This document shows, in pieces, positions 1 through 12,227 of a stretch of 64,000 bases of DNA; the stretch's first letter is position 1, and each line of letters opens with the position of its first letter. A program made the position numbers and the translations under genes. Where the stretch lies: the NCBI GenBank assembly GCA_930367215.1, contig OV884060.1:99038151-99102150 (forward strand), in the 5' to 3' direction. The DNA comes from Pollenia angustigena. Its lineage: Eukaryota; Arthropoda; Insecta; Diptera; Polleniidae. Under the pieces are notes generated by a model. The model saw nothing but the letters and a program-made list of their open reading frames with translations. It was not told where the DNA came from and made no database searches.

Positions 1-1132
1 AGCTATATAGATAATTCGAGGGCTCAGATACACACAATACAACTTTATCTTTTGTGCGTACATACGTCTGTAGGTATGCTTATGCAGTTTTCCAAGGTAA
101 CGTTGTAGTTTTACGTATTTATCTATTAGTACCATTGGTATGCCGCCAACTTTAATAAAAGGGCTCTTGTTCTTCAGAAATTAAAGTCATCAATGGACAG
201 TGAACAAAACAGTTCTAAACATATCGTACCGAACCAAACACTGAAAGTCAGCTTCGTGAAAATCAACATATTATAGAAACACAACAGGTGAATTAAGCCA
301 TGGCATTCCTGTGGAAATATGCTAATATTCAAACAGACCAGTGTGTGAGCGATATTTAAATCTAGTTATAAGTAGAGTGAAAAAACAAAAATTATGTAAT
401 TTATCCTATCAAAAACGAAATTACAAGGAAATATCTCTGCATCTTTCTGACATCAACGAAATGCAAACATTTGTTTTCTTAAACTAACTTAATAGTAACT
501 TAGCATAATACTTCGAAATACTATCCATACATTCAGACTTGCCACAGAAATCAATTCCGATCAAAACTGATTTCGTTTTATGTGTAGCAAGATACGAAAT
601 CACTTCCACTTTCGATCGGAATTAATTTATGTGACAGGCCTGACTGACTATACAAGAATACAATTTTTATATGTGAAATGTACATGCACTTGTTTCTCTA
701 AAGGACATCTCAAAATTTACACATTTTCACTTTTTACACAAAATATATAAAAAGTAGTCATATCTACCTCAGTTCAATTTCTCCTTTGTGATATAAGTTA
801 CAAGTTTGCAAATTAATCTTAAACGATTTTGAGGTTCGATTAATCGATTTCAAAAACCCAAATAAAAAAAGTCGATCGAAAAATCGAAATTCGATTTTGG
901 AATTCATTTACCATGGCCTAATACCAATACTTCTTAGATCCAGTTTTTTACCTTAAAAGTTATTAATAAAGGGTACGTTTGAAAATGCAGTTGTTGGGTT
1001 TCACTAGCGCAGCTTACATTTTTTTTATTAAAATCACTTGTTTTTACGTTATACGAGTAATTCAAGATGTTTTTCCATTTGATCAAAGCAAAATAAAATT
1101 ATAAATGATAGTGGCACCACTAAAAAATAAAT
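1..1132. other. AT-rich non-coding DNA
   Basis: No coding signal or recognised element body is visible apart from the small hairpin at 541-642. The stretch is AT-rich with scattered ATCGAT/CGATT motifs around 839-900. It ends where the terminal inverted repeat of the 1133-2999 element starts. Confidence 0.6.
541..642. repeat. short palindromic MITE-like hairpin
   Basis: The left arm (from 541, containing AATTCCGATC) is matched by an inverted right arm ending at about 640 (GATCGGAATT). Further matches (GCCACA/TGTGACAGGC, gapped, and the GATTTCGT/ACGAAATC pair in the middle) make most of the 100 bp foldable. This resembles a tiny decayed foldback MITE. No target duplication is clear. Confidence 0.45.
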
Positions 1133-1488
1133 CTGTGGCCGTATGGAAAAACTAGTTAACTCCACTTTTTGCGAAAATTAAGATAACACCAAAAATAGAA
1201 AGCGAGTTTCATTTACTATCACTCTGTCAGATCGAAATTTTGATATAGTTTCTCATTTAACAGTTATTTGAAAAACAAAAATCAGAAAAATATCAATTTT
1301 AATGTAAAAACTAGATAACTCCATGCATTTTTTGAAAAAAACAAGTTAACTCCATAGTCTCTTAGAAAACAGAAAAATTAGAAGTTTTAAACTGTGTTGT
1401 CTCGAAAACTAAGAGACAAAGAGCGATATAGAACAAATTCGGGTCAAAATGTTGATCCTAAAAATTGCAACTCCAGAGAATTCAAAGA

Positions 1489-1508
1489 ATATATATATAT
1501 ATATATAT
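1489..1508. repeat. (AT)n microsatellite
   Basis: A run of ten AT dinucleotides inside the 1133-2999 element. It is simple sequence with no inferred role. Confidence 0.9.
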
Positions 1509-2035
1509 GCATTCTTTATATGCATATTACATCTTTTGTACCCGAAATCTTTCCGAGTAATAGTTTTTAGCCCATATAGATCTACCGTACCCTATGTGGT
1601 ACAGCAACTTTGAAAAATGTTTTATCATACTTATTTTTATTTGTTTCTGTTGCAAAGATAATAAATAGTAAGGTGTTTTTACGTACAAAAATAATAAAAA
1701 CTATTTTTATCCAGTTTTTTTTCTTCTAAGAATAAATTTTTTGAATCTGGAAGACAAACAAACTTTATTAAAAAATTGAGTTACCTTGTTTTTATATACG
1801 GCCACAGTTTTCTTAAAGCAAGAACAAATTAACTGCCTGGCTCATGATGTCGACAAGAACATTTCTTTCGTATATTTATATTGAAAACAAAAAGAATTTT
1901 ATTTTTTTATTATTGTTTAAAATATAATGCGAAAGAAATGTTCTTATCGACATTGTGAGCCTGGTTGTAAATTTCTTTATTTTTAAATTAATCTAAGAAC
2001 ATATTCATATTTTTTACACTTTACGATATTTAATA

Positions 2036-2272
2036 CTAATACAATTTTAAAATTATTTCTTTCTGCAACCCTGACGATCTTCTCAATGTTAAATGTTTAT
2101 CAATAAAACTTCGCTTGAGCTTTTTCCGACTTGATTTCAGTTTGTTTTCTGAAGTATTTATTTCTAAATTTACGAGTTCTTTGTCCGATTGCTCGATCAC
2201 GTTTTGCTTCCTTTTATTTTCTTCCGTGCTGCCTTGTGGAATAATTTCCTCCAACGTAGTCTGTATTTGCAT
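2036..2272 (-). CDS. small ORF, possible transposase remnant
   Basis: This 78-codon frame lies on the minus strand inside the 1133-2999 TIR element. The product is lysine-, glutamate- and asparagine-rich, with a basic stretch (KSSRKKLKRS) that could be a nuclear localisation signal. No catalytic or zinc motif is visible. In DNA this AT-rich a frame of this length can occur by chance. If real, it would be a leftover of a transposase or accessory protein of the host element. No function is assigned. Confidence 0.15.
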   Translation of the reverse strand: MQIQTTLEEIIPQGSTEENKRKQNVIEQSDKELVNLEINTSENKLKSSRKKLKRSFIDKHLTLRRSSGLQKEIILKLY

Positions 2273-2999
2273 GAGGTCAAGGATCTAAGTTTATGTTAGT
2301 GTGTCGCATTGTTGATTTTCTTGTGTTGATTTTTATATTTTTTGCACGCACGTGTAACTATTACGTTTATTTTTATCAAAAACATAAAAAACAAAGTAGA
2401 AGCGTAGGACATTGTTTTTAAACTAAAAAGCTAAAAACGATCTTATTACCAAGTTTAGTATAAAAATTTAACGGAACACCTTTTGTTTAAAATTTTGATA
2501 TATCAAGAAGGGTAAACCTTTTAATTATGTTAATGCATAAAAACAGACAAAAACTCAGCTTATTTTTTGATGTGTAAGCATAAAGAGAAACAAATATTTT
2601 TTGGAAAAACTGGATATCTCCATTTGTTCATAGAAAAAACGGGTAAATTAACGTGTTGAGTCAAAAAGTTATTGTTTTTCCACAAATCATTGCTTAAGTT
2701 GCCTTAATTCCATAAAATACTAATATAATTTAAGAAAAAAAATTTTTTTCGGAAAACTAGATAACTCCATTTTTCTAAAAAACAAGATAAGTGACATTGA
2801 TTTTCGGTTTTAATGTCCAAAAATCAGTTTAATGGTACCAGAAATCTTTAACTGAATCTAAAATATTGTTTTGTTTACTGCGCATGCATAATAACATAAA
2901 TTCATATGAAATAATTAGCGAAATATGTTTAAAAGTTTAAATGTGTTTTTCTCGTGTTTTCAAAAAATGGAGTTATCTAGTTTTTCCATACGGCCACAG

Positions 3000-3434
3000 A
3001 AATACAAAACACAAAAAGCAGCTGTTTATAATTTTCCAATTGTAGCTGTCGTCATCAAAATAATTTAGTTGACTACACGACTATAATTGCACCCACCAGC
3101 ATTTGTAGGCGTGTGTTCGTGTAGCCTGATGTGGTGAATGTGTTTAATGCATAAGCATTTGCATTGCTTTCCATATAACAGAAACGATCAGCTGTTTACA
3201 TTACATTTACGGTCGGCTAACGGGGCCTTTATGTTACCCCCCGTTGCCACATGCAAGTGCAAGCTCGAAAACTCAATACACTCACACTTTTTCACTAAAC
3301 CCTGACGTTTTTCTTACTTGCAACTCAACTTGCAAGTAAAATGGCAAATGAAGAAACAGTGTAACCGTAGTTGAATTTTGTGTCAATTTACTAGTGCTTA
3401 ATAAAATTTTTATTTTTATTAATGTTTATCGTTG
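3000..3434. other. no gene seen
   Basis: AT-rich sequence with a slightly GC-richer patch at 3210-3250 (runs of C and G). No ORF, TIR or known repeat is recognised. It ends at the 5' truncation point of the Jockey copy. Confidence 0.6.
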
Positions 3435-5728
3435 ATTCCAGATGTTATCGACTTTGGCGTGGTTAAAAACATCCCCACAGAAACGATTCATGTTGAAGCT
3501 TCCTTAGAATTATCATCCGACCACACACCTACAATTGTTACTATATCGAACCCAAATAGAATTGTATTTCCGTCAGGTTACTTAGCGACGCCAGCCACAC
3601 AAATAAATTGGTTAAAATATAAAAAATTTCTCAGTGCCCATTGCACAGAAAATATTCCGCTTAGTACACCGGAGAATGTGGATCTCTCTCTTGTTAACTT
3701 TGACAGTTATCTTAAACTAGCTGTTCAACACTCCAGCGTTACCCCCAAAAAAATTAAAAATAATAAAATATGTTCTTAAGATGTCGAGCGGCTCTTGACT
3801 GAAAAAAGGAGAGTTCGAAGAGAGTGGCAACTTTACAGATCCCCGCAACTTAAGATTTTATTAAAAGAATGCACAAAAAGGCTAAGAAAGTTGCTACAGA
3901 ATCAGAAAACGGCTTCTCTAGAAAAATATCTTAAGGAACTTGATGCAACTCCACAATCTGACTACTCATTATGGCGTGCAGCTAGAAATCTAAAAAGGCC
4001 AGTTATATCTAAGCCACCATTAAGAAACTTGAATGTAGTTGGGCAAGAAATGATAATGAAAAAGGAAACCTGTTTGTAAATCATTTGAAAAACGTATTTA
4101 CACCAAATATATCTCACAATATTGCGGTCGAGTTACCACCTGTTGATGCTAGAGCAGCTATTCCCCTCAGATTTGAGATAAGAGAAATCGAAAAGGCTAT
4201 TTGTGACTTAAACACTAAGAAGGCACCTGGTATTGATAAAATCAGTAATAAAATGCTTTTGGAGCTACCTCGCATAGCAAAGAAAATTATTCTTTTTATT
4301 TTTAATGCTTTTTTACGCCTTGAATACTATCCTGAAAAATGGAAGGTTTCCTTAGTTACCATGATACCAAAGCCAGGTAAAGATCATACAAAAGTTGAGT
4401 CTTATAGACCTATTAGCTTATTATCAAATATGTCAAAGCTGTTTGAGAAATTATTAGTTTCAAAATTAACACCGATTTTAAGTGAAAATAGATGTATTCC
4501 AAACCATCAATTCAGATTTAGAAGAAAACACAGCACAATTGAACAGACTCATCGAATAGTAAATGTCATAAGAAAAGCATTTGAAGAAAAGAAATATTGC
4601 TCAGCACTCTTCATCGATGTTTCGCAAGCTTTTGACAAAGTCTGGCATGAAGGCTTATTACACAAATTGAAGCAAAATTTACCAGCAAACACACACAAGC
4701 TGCTAGAAAGCTACTTAGTCGGTCGTCAATTTATTATTAAAGAAGGAAATTTCTTAAGTTCACCTCAGCCCATTGCCGCTGGAGTCCCACAAGGCAGCAT
4801 CCTGGGCCCCCTATTATACTTAATTTATACTTCGGACATGCCAACAAGCAACTACACACAAACTTCAACATTTGCAGACGATACAGCTTTTCTAAGCGTC
4901 CACGAAAATCGTTATGAAGCATCGCGTTACTTACAGCATCATATATTTCAACTAGAAATATGGTTAAGACAATGGAGGATAATGGTCAATGAGCAAAAAT
5001 GTGTACATATAACATTCACTTTGCGCCGGGAATCTTGCCCCCCTATTACAATCAATAATCAAATAATTCCTCAACATTCGCATGTTAAATATCTCGGTAT
5101 ACATCTGGATCGGCGATTAACGTGGAAATGCCATATAGAGGCAAAATTAACTCAAATGAAACTAAAAGCCATTCAAATTCATTGGCTTATTGGAAGAAAT
5201 TCTGTCCTTAGTCTCGATTGCAAGCTTCTACTTTACAACTCTATCTTAAAGCCTATCTGGTGCTACGGTATTCAACTATGGGGCACTGCCTCGGCCTCTA
5301 ATATCGACAAAATTCAAAGGCGCCAAAATAAACTTCTTCGAATAATCACAGCCGCTCCCTGGTATGTTAAAAACTCAAACATTCATAAGGATCTCAAAGT
5401 GCCATTAGTGAAATCTATGATTACAAAATATGCAATAAAATATTTAAAAAGGCTTGAACAACACCCAAATCCACTAGCTCGAAATATTATAAATCATGGC
5501 GGCCACACTCGCTTAAGAAGAAGAGACACTGCAGCACTTACCCAATTAGATGAGCGATAAACACCTATAAAAGTGAACATAACCCGCGATGAAGAAAATT
5601 TTGTCTGGCACTGGCAGGAGATAAAATAACGTATTAGGTTAAGATTTGATTAATTATTGTTAGTTCATATTTAATATATGAAGATTCAATAAAAAAAAAT
5701 AATGACAAAAAAAAAAAAAAAAAAAAAA
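3435..5728 (+). pseudogene. 5'-truncated Jockey-clade LINE, dead copy
   Basis: This is the 3' half of the element found intact at 53684-58379. Homology begins at about 3435, inside the endonuclease domain (around the SSDHTPT motif), and runs to a poly(A) tail at about 5706-5728. The reverse transcriptase core is preserved: FIDVSQAFDKV, GVPQGSILGP and FADD, in the frame 4085-5560. Two lesions kill it: an in-frame TAA at 3777-3779 and a one-base deletion near 4034 that shifts the frame before the RT. The 5' truncation is typical of incomplete target-primed reverse transcription. Flanking direct repeats are not convincing. Amino-acid identity to the intact copy is high, so the copy is not ancient. 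Confidence 0.93.
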
Positions 5729-6274
5729 TTTCTATGTATCTTTAAAAAACAAAAAGTAAAACATCGATATCGATATACATTATCATTTTAAAGGCAAGTT
5801 TTAACATTAATATCACATTTGTATAACCACTTAGATAATAATTGAAAAATTGAAGTTTTGCTAGAAGTTAACTTGGTGACGACATTTTAAAAATGAACTT
5901 GCACTTTGTAGCCACTCAAAAAATTGTTGTGTTTTGTTGTCATTTCTCCTGATTTTAGTTATTAGGTGCGTTTGCTTACTTTTCCAGGAAAATCCAGTAG
6001 GTGAGTTAATTTTGGGTAATATGAAAATTTTACTCTCAAAACTGGCTCTTGCACAAAAAAGTAAACGCACGGAAAAATAAAAAGCTTAGTGTGTGTTATT
6101 TAGACTACCCAGTTTATATTGTTTTTGGTACCTGATGCATTGCATTATAATAATTAATATTCGTGTTAAATTTATTTATTAAATGAACTTCTGTGGAAGC
6201 TTTTAGACTTGTTTAGTTTGTGCATGATTTTTAATTTTGTTTCAAGTTAAATAACATACGAAAATACATGAATA
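5729..6274. other. no gene seen
   Basis: AT-rich DNA between the Jockey poly(A) tail and the TA-MITE. A minus-strand 69-codon frame at 5861-6070 has no family features and I do not call it a gene. Confidence 0.6.
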
Positions 6275-6871
6275 CAGTATTTATCGGATATAAGAAACTT
6301 AAAAAATCCACGAAAAAAGTTTCTTATAAGCGTTTCTTTCTTATATACAATTATTTTATATAAGAAACTTATTTCTTATACAAGTAGCTATGGCCAAAAG
6401 ACTTTCATATTTTGGTTTTCTGTCTCTTTTTTTGTTAATATTTCTAGCTTTTAAATAATTATTTTTTATGTCTTTTGAGTTTTTCATTATTTTATATGTT
6501 TTTGCAATTTCGCTTCTTTTTATACCGTTTTGTGTGTCTTTAAAAATTTAAACTTTTGTTTTTATTGGCAAAAAACACAAAGCTTCTCATGAGTACCAGC
6601 TGTAAAACTGTCATGAAACAGCGTTGTCCATGAAAACTACATAAATTCTGTGTTGCCGTTGGAAGTTTCTTATATAAATTCTTTTTCTATACATTTTGTG
6701 GTTTTGGTGTTTAAGAAAAATGTTCTTTAATCAGTTTTTTTCTTATAAGCGTTTTTCTTATATGAAACCTTTTTTGTTAGAAAAATCACTAAAAAGACAT
6801 GGTGTTTTTGAAAATGTTTCTTAAAAGCGTTTTGTTCTTATATGAGATGTTCTTATATCCGATAAATACTG
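6275..6871. mobile_element. TA-inserting MITE, family 1 copy A (597 bp)
   Basis: The element begins CAGTATTTATCGGATATAAG and ends with the inverse (CTTATATCCGATAAATACTG). A TA dinucleotide lies on each side (6273-6274, 6872-6873). This is the Tc1/mariner/pogo pattern. The interior carries many copies of TTTCTTATA and CTTATAAGCG, which may be transposase-binding repeats. There is no coding capacity. A second copy, split by several insertions, lies at 14841-18386 and shows which of its sequences are inserted. Confidence 0.85.
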
Positions 6872-7770
6872 TACTTGATTTTTAATATTCGGTACCCTGA
6901 AAATAACGCACTGTTATTTATAAATCATTTAATTTACTTTTTAAAAATACCTATTAGAAAACTAGTTTTTAGTTTATGCTGCACTTTTAATTCATCTTTC
7001 GTTCTTTTAATTGTTTTTTTTTTTTTTACAAATTGTAGACTTTGACTTTGGTTTTTTGCATCAATTCAATTTAAACGGTATTGGTATCGGTATCGGTTGC
7101 CAACATTAGGCCTTATTAATTATAAAAAAAAATTAAAAAATTATACATACATTACAATTATCGATTAAAAAATCGAAATCGATTTACTATTCCTTATTTA
7201 AGAGGTAAACCCCTAAACGAAGTTACTTTAGTTTTATTCTAAAAACATTTTAAATGAATAAAATAATATAATTACGTTTTCATACGAAATTTGTTTGTCC
7301 TTCGTTGCAATGATGCATCCTTTTTGTATTCTGGATCAATTGTTGTAACTACACATGGGGCACGAGGATTAGCAACTTCACCTTTCTGAAAAAAACAACA
7401 CAATGTTATTATTAAAAAAAAGAATACTTTAATTTAGTTGTTCCCATTTTTTTCGTAAACAGTTTTTTGTTGAAATGTGTCTGTTTTTTTTATTTTTTTT
7501 TTTTTTTTTTTTTAAATGTTTCCATTTCCATTTTTTTTTATATTTTTTTTTTTTTTGTTTAATTAACGAATTTTGTTTTCGGCATTCAACTATTTGTTAT
7601 TTCGAAATCGCAACCATAGTTTTTATATATGAACTAGCTGACCCATAAAGCTTTTTCTATTCAAAGAAAGAGGAATAAAGCGTTTATACCATGATCGGCG
7701 ATGAAAAAAAAAACAATAGCCATTTATGTATTTCTTTATTTCTGTTCGTTACATATTCAAAGGTTAAACA
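6872..7770. other. AT/T-rich non-coding DNA
   Basis: No ORF of interest. Contains a GGTATTGGTATCGGTATCGG short repeat near 7076 and a long T-rich low-complexity run at about 7480-7558. Confidence 0.6.
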
Positions 7771-8020
7771 CAAGGCCTATCCAATAGGTCTGCTTACTTC
7801 TACAACAATACAACTATACAAAAAACAACAGGTATTTTGTTTGTGTAAAATTCCCCGCCGTTGTCAAAATCTTACTACTACATAGGGAAAACAAAAGGAA
7901 AAATGTGATTTGTGTGCAAAAATACACATGTATAAGGAAAATGAAAACAACTTTTGACATCGTTGAGGAATAAACCAAGTAAACATCTGGCTTCTTGCGC
8001 AGACCTATTGGATAGACCTT
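7771..8020. mobile_element. 250-bp MITE with 9-bp target duplication
   Basis: The left end CAAGGCCTATCCAATAGGTC is matched inverted at the right end (GACCTATTGGATAGACCTTG). It is bounded by the perfect direct repeat GGTTAAACA at 7762-7770 and 8021-8029. A 9-bp duplication is typical of Mutator-like elements, so a MULE-derived MITE is the best guess. Non-coding. Confidence 0.75.
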
Positions 8021-8239
8021 GGTTAAACATAATAAAGTGATGTATTTTTTATCCTGAAGTATGAAAATTAAACCGAGATAATAAATTTGAATAACAAAGA
8101 GAAATTGCCCGTGCAAAAACTGTTTCTAGCGCCATCTGTTTTGGATACAAACAGTTGGCTTACTCGACTATTGCACCGTAAAGAACGGGGCAAAGAACAT
8201 ATCTTACATCAGACCCGTAACCAAATTAAATTGTGGGTT

Positions 8240-8545
8240 ACACTACTTCTGCGCTGATAGCCTCAATTGTGCGTTTGAAAAACATGGTGTGCTCAAATCT
8301 AAGCCGCAAACAGGAATAGTCTGGCTTTGCGACTCATTGATGATCATTGCAAATACTAATCTTATAAGAAATTAAACGCATTTGAATTCAATTGGGACGT
8401 CTAGGGCAATCATCGGAGTTCGTGGCTGCAAAACATATTCGTCTCGGTATTCACCATTCAAAATGGTAGTTTCGATTACGTTTTTCATCAATTTGTTAAC
8501 GGCCAATCGTGTAACATTGCATAGCCGTGTTGGCTTCAAATTCCG
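8240..8545 (-). pseudogene. Helitron helicase C-terminal fragment
   Basis: Minus-strand translation gives LRNLKPTRLCNVTRLAV followed by a segment ending in VPIEFKC, then RLVFAMIINESQSQT and GLDLSTPC. These match the last helicase motifs of Helitron Rep/Hel proteins (PIF1-like; motif VI is usually FAMTINKSQGQ). In-frame stops and substitutions make it a relic. The rest of the Helitron is absent here. A different Helitron helicase fragment in the same orientation lies at 10846-12200, possibly from another copy. Confidence 0.8.
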
Positions 8546-8776
8546 AAGTTGAATAACCGAAGAAAAAAATTTGTCAAAAAATGCATGAACTTTTCAAAAG
8601 AATCTGTTAATTAATTAAGAAGGTATAGAAGGGGATGCTTTTACCCTCTTTGCTTTATTTTATGCCGTAAATGTTAAAACTTATAGCCTTTAGTTCTTTT
8701 AAGACTTGAACCTACCATCGGATAATTAAATAAGAAATCATGGGTAGAGGGAGGTTTTACCCCTTTTGCCCCATTT
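8546..8776. other. short non-coding gap with T/C-rich direct repeats
   Basis: The phrases GCTTTTACCCTCTTTGC (about 8638) and GTTTTACCCCTTTTGCCCCA (about 8753) are similar. A third relative (GTTTACCCGTTTTGCCCCA) lies at about 10118, on the other side of the LINE fragment. Confidence 0.4.
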
Positions 8777-9995
8777 TTTTTTATTTTTATTTATTTATTT
8801 ACAAATTTGCCTATGGATATCATATCCTTACAGACAGTTAAACAATATAATAACATATACGATATATAAATACATATACTAGTTAATACAAATAAAATAC
8901 AAAATTATTGATTGTTTAATAAGACGATAATTTTACGTTTTATAATATTTGCATTTGAAGAAAAATCTACAACTTTATAAAATTTATTAAATTGACTGCA
9001 CATCCTTCTAAATGGATCAGCATTTGCGTAATTTGTCCTGAAGTATTTAATCGATAGCAATTCGAAGTGTCGAGATGGACGATGAGGAACATTAAATGAA
9101 ATGCTATCGAGCAGGAAATCAGAAACAATATAACCATTAATTAAATTTAATATAAACGACACATTCAACATAGTCCTTCGGCTTTTAAGAGTTGGAAGTT
9201 TGATAAGAGCAAGACGGCTAGTGTATGACGGAAGTTCTAATGGGTTCCACTGTAGACCACGAAGGCAGAATAACAAAAATTGTTTTTGTACGGATTCAAT
9301 ATAATTGCTGTGAATCAAATATAAAGGATCCCAAACTATAGATACATATTCAAGGACGGGTCTCACGAGAGAAACATAAAGTTGCTTTGTGACATATGGG
9401 TCTTTAAATTCTTTAGCCCATCGTTTGATAAAACCAAGAATACACCGTGCTTTATTAACAGTTATGGAAATATGCTTAATAAAGTTCAACTTAGCGTCCA
9501 ACAAAACTCCTAGATCCAAAATTGAACCAACATTTTCTAGCTGATAGTTCCCCAAAGAATAACTTACATTTATATGATTTCCTCTAAAGAAAGACATATG
9601 CTTACATTTTTTCAAGTTAAGCTCCATCAAGTTTAAATTACACCATGACTGAAATGAGTCAAAGTCTTGTTGAAGTAGAATGTGATCTGCATATTTATTA
9701 AAACTGAGAAAAATTTTTACATCATCCGCATACATTAAAACTTTAGAGAATCTTATCACGTTCGGAAGATCATTGATAAAAAGGGTAAACAGCAATGGCC
9801 CAAGATGACTACCTTGTGGTACACCAGATAAAACATCTATCGATTTAGATGTGACGTTTTTAAAACGGACACATTGTTTTCGATTTAATAAATAAGACTC
9901 AATCCATTTAAGAGAGTTGTTTGAAAATCCAATTGTGTTAAGTTTTCTCAGGAGCAGTTTATGGTTTACCTTGTCAAACGCCTTGCTAAAATCAC
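8777..9995 (-). pseudogene. 5'-truncated LINE, Jockey/CR1-type RT fragment, copy 1
   Basis: An uninterrupted minus-strand frame runs from about 9995 to 8905. It starts in the RT palm (DFSKAFDKV), then GVPQGSHLGPLLF, YADDVKIF (catalytic Asp pair) and the thumb/C-terminal region ending in a conserved DPFRRMC...FNKF segment. The DNA ends in an ATTT-type simple repeat (8777-8805) preceded by a small CTGTAAGGAT...ATCCATAG stem, as in copy 2 at 26392-27808. The N-terminal endonuclease and ORF1 are missing, so this is a 5'-truncated, non-autonomous copy. The clade cannot be fixed from the sequence alone. Confidence 0.88.
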
Positions 9996-10265
9996 CCTAA
10001 CGCCCAAATTGTTGGCATTTCCAAAAAATGTATATCTTAAAGTTTCTTTAGATATTACAGTGTTTGCATGCCAAATTACAAGAAAGTCGGTTGATTAGTT
10101 AATTTGGTGGGGGAGTGTTTACCCGTTTTGCCCCATATTACGCTCTCTAGCGATATGAAATATACATTAAGATCAATTCCGAATGCCATTGTAAACATAA
10201 GACATTACGATACATGGCTTGGTAAGCAAAAAAGAAAATAAGAAATCAATTTGAATTCATTTAAA
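9996..10265. other. no gene seen
   Basis: Short non-coding stretch between the LINE fragment and the next MITE. It holds one of the TTTTGCCCCA-type repeats. Confidence 0.5.
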
Positions 10266-10844
10266 TGAGCCAATTTAGACTAGACTAATTGTTCTGGCAG
10301 AAAACGACAGTTTGTTGGCGAAAGAGGTGAAGAGAGTCGTTTTTGGTTGGCATAATTTTTAATCCAGCTTCAACCCCGCATTAGCAGAACAAAACCAATA
10401 CATACATACTTATGAAAAAACAGGTTCAGTGTTTTCTTTTTTGCAGAGCGATTTTAATCGTTAGTTGTTCGCCGTCGTGTAAACATGAATATAAAAACAG
10501 AGGGTGGCACTAGAAATTCCTCCTAACGGTATTAACATTTCCTCATCGCTTATTCCAGCCATTTTACTTCTTTGTTCCAAAATTATTTATGCAAACAGTA
10601 AAACTTCACAATTTTTTTATTTTTCTTGTTGTTCACAAATTAAGCACATCTGCTGGTGTTAGGCGCCCGAAATGTTTTTATGTTTACAGCGAACGAACAC
10701 CAAACGTCAAATAAACAAAAAAATACTAACACATACAAAGCTGCGTGTACGTATACAATTTTATGCCAGAATAATTAATCTGGTGTAGTTTGGAAAGAAC
10801 AAAAGTTAATCCGACTAAAAACTAGTCTAGTCTAAATTGGCTCA
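10266..10844. mobile_element. 579-bp MITE, 22-bp TIR
   Basis: The first 22 bases (TGAGCCAATTTAGACTAGAC...) recur perfectly inverted at 10823-10844 (...GTCTAGTCTAAATTGGCTCA). No coding capacity. Flanking bases show no clear target duplication, so the superfamily is unresolved. It abuts the Helitron helicase relic. Confidence 0.75.
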
Positions 10845-10845
10845 A

Positions 10846-12204
10846 TCAGTGATAAATTGTTTTTATTGTAATGCTGTACACAACATTTCTTGTTTTTCCA
10901 TTTTCGGTGTAAATATACAAAACCGATGGTTTGCCAACGCGCGAACGGGCTTCATACAACTGCCCACGTGAGAAAACTGGATACTCTAAATTCACTCCAA
11001 AATTTCCCAATGATTGGCCTTGCGCCTTATTAATAGTGACCGTAAACCCAAGCCGAACAGGAAACTGAAGTCGTTTGAATTCAAATGGCATATCAGACGG
11101 AATCATTGGGATGCGTGGAATGAATACATCTTTTCCTTTGAATGTTCCAGGTACAATAGTAGCTTCAATTACATAACATTTTAATAGCAAGTCTTGTGAT
11201 AAAATAATAGTCACTCCAACTTTCAATTGGAGATAATGCGGCGGCAATCCTGCAGCCGTATTCTGTAACTTGCTTAGATAAAGCTTAATCTCGATCGCTA
11301 AAATGCCTTAGAGAATGAAAGAATTAAAATTTTTAGCGATGACATTAAAAGCCAAAATTGCTGCGAATTTAATTTTTATGGCATTGTTAAATCTAGCAAT
11401 GCACGTTACAGTATTGAATTCGTAGCCAAAAATCGTTAAATCAACTTTATAGATTTTTAGCGATAGAGATTTAGCTTTAGCGAATTACAGAATATGGCCA
11501 CTGGTAAATCCAACTAATTCAAAAATTCTGTTAGATAATTCACAACATCTTCTACATTGGTAACAGTATCCACAGACTTGTACGAAACCAATTCGCCATT
11601 AATCTTTGATTGTATATCCAACTTTAATTCACTGACATCTTTGTTCTTTGCCGCTAAAATTGCTCTGCCACTGAATCATGTACGGCATGTGTATTTATGT
11701 GCTATGTTAGGGAACACACGTTCTTTTGACTGTACGAAATGGCAAAAATCGTGTGGCAATGTTATTAATCCAGTGTCATTCACAGGCATTGCGCCATTCC
11801 CAACTTTCAGCAATTGCTTAGAGAACTTATCAGCAAATGGATCATTCTGGAACTGAACACGAACGTTAGTAGTTTTGTTTTTACAAATCTCCATAAGCAT
11901 GAAGACTTTAAGCAAGCGTTAATTTCATCGGCAGCTTTCGATCTATAAAATCAAGGCACCATCAAACAACTCTGAATGACCTCGAAGGTCTTTCATTGTT
12001 CTTTCCAATGCTTCAACAGATTTCTTATTCGCCATAATGCATTCATCCCAAATAATGATACCGCAACGTTTCAATTGTTTTGCCGTTCCAGATGTTTTTG
12101 AAACGTTACATGTGGGAGTTTCATTAACTTGGTAATTCAATGGCAATTTCAAAGCAGAATGTGCTGTGCGACCACCATCTAACAAAGTGGCTGGCTGCAA
12201 TGCT
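10846..12204 (-). pseudogene. Helitron helicase relic
   Basis: Read on the minus strand, the segment 12200-11943 encodes a Walker-B type helicase motif (IIWDECIMANK). The segment 11915-11676 continues the domain, and 11247-10846 carries the final helicase motifs (PFEFKRLQFPVRL, FTVTINKAQGQSLG and YEARSRVG). These are hallmarks of the PIF1-like helicase half of Helitron rolling-circle transposases. Frames are broken and a 242-bp MITE (11256-11497) interrupts the coding sequence. The Rep nuclease half and Helitron termini (TC / CTRR plus hairpin) were not found. It is dead. Confidence 0.88.
11256..11497. mobile_element. 242-bp MITE inside the Helitron relic
   Basis: The left end TATTCTGTAACTTGCTTAG... 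and right end ...CGAATTACAGAATA form an imperfect TIR of about 40 bp (also TCGATCGCTAAAA / TTTTAGCGATAGA). A TA on each side of TTCTGTAA would fit TA-targeted insertion. It splits the helicase coding sequence, so it inserted after the Helitron. Confidence 0.7.
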
Positions 12205-12227
12205 TAAATTTGCAAAATTTTTATGCA

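Larger units (their letters stand above)
1133..2999. mobile_element. unclassified DNA transposon, TIR with subterminal repeats
   Basis: The first bases (CTGTGGCCGTATGGAAAAAC, continuing into TAGTTAACTCCA) recur inverted at the very end (2968-2999), giving a TIR of about 31 bp. The direct repeat AAAT sits on both sides (1129-1132 and 3000-3003), consistent with a 4-bp target duplication. Degenerate copies of the subterminal motif AAAACTAGATAACTCCAT recur inside near 1303, 1338, 2601 and 2752. A solitary copy of the terminal motif (TACGGCCACAG) lies at about 1797-1807. The family is not recognised. The only ORF inside is a 78-codon frame at 2036-2272, so the element is probably non-autonomous. 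Confidence 0.6.

Noticed and set aside
3421..5750. Target duplication for the truncated Jockey copy
   Set aside because: Flanks share only AT-rich chance matches.
7480..7558. T-rich run as a LINE or SINE poly(A) on the minus strand
   Set aside because: No element body or duplication adjoins it; treated as low-complexity sequence.
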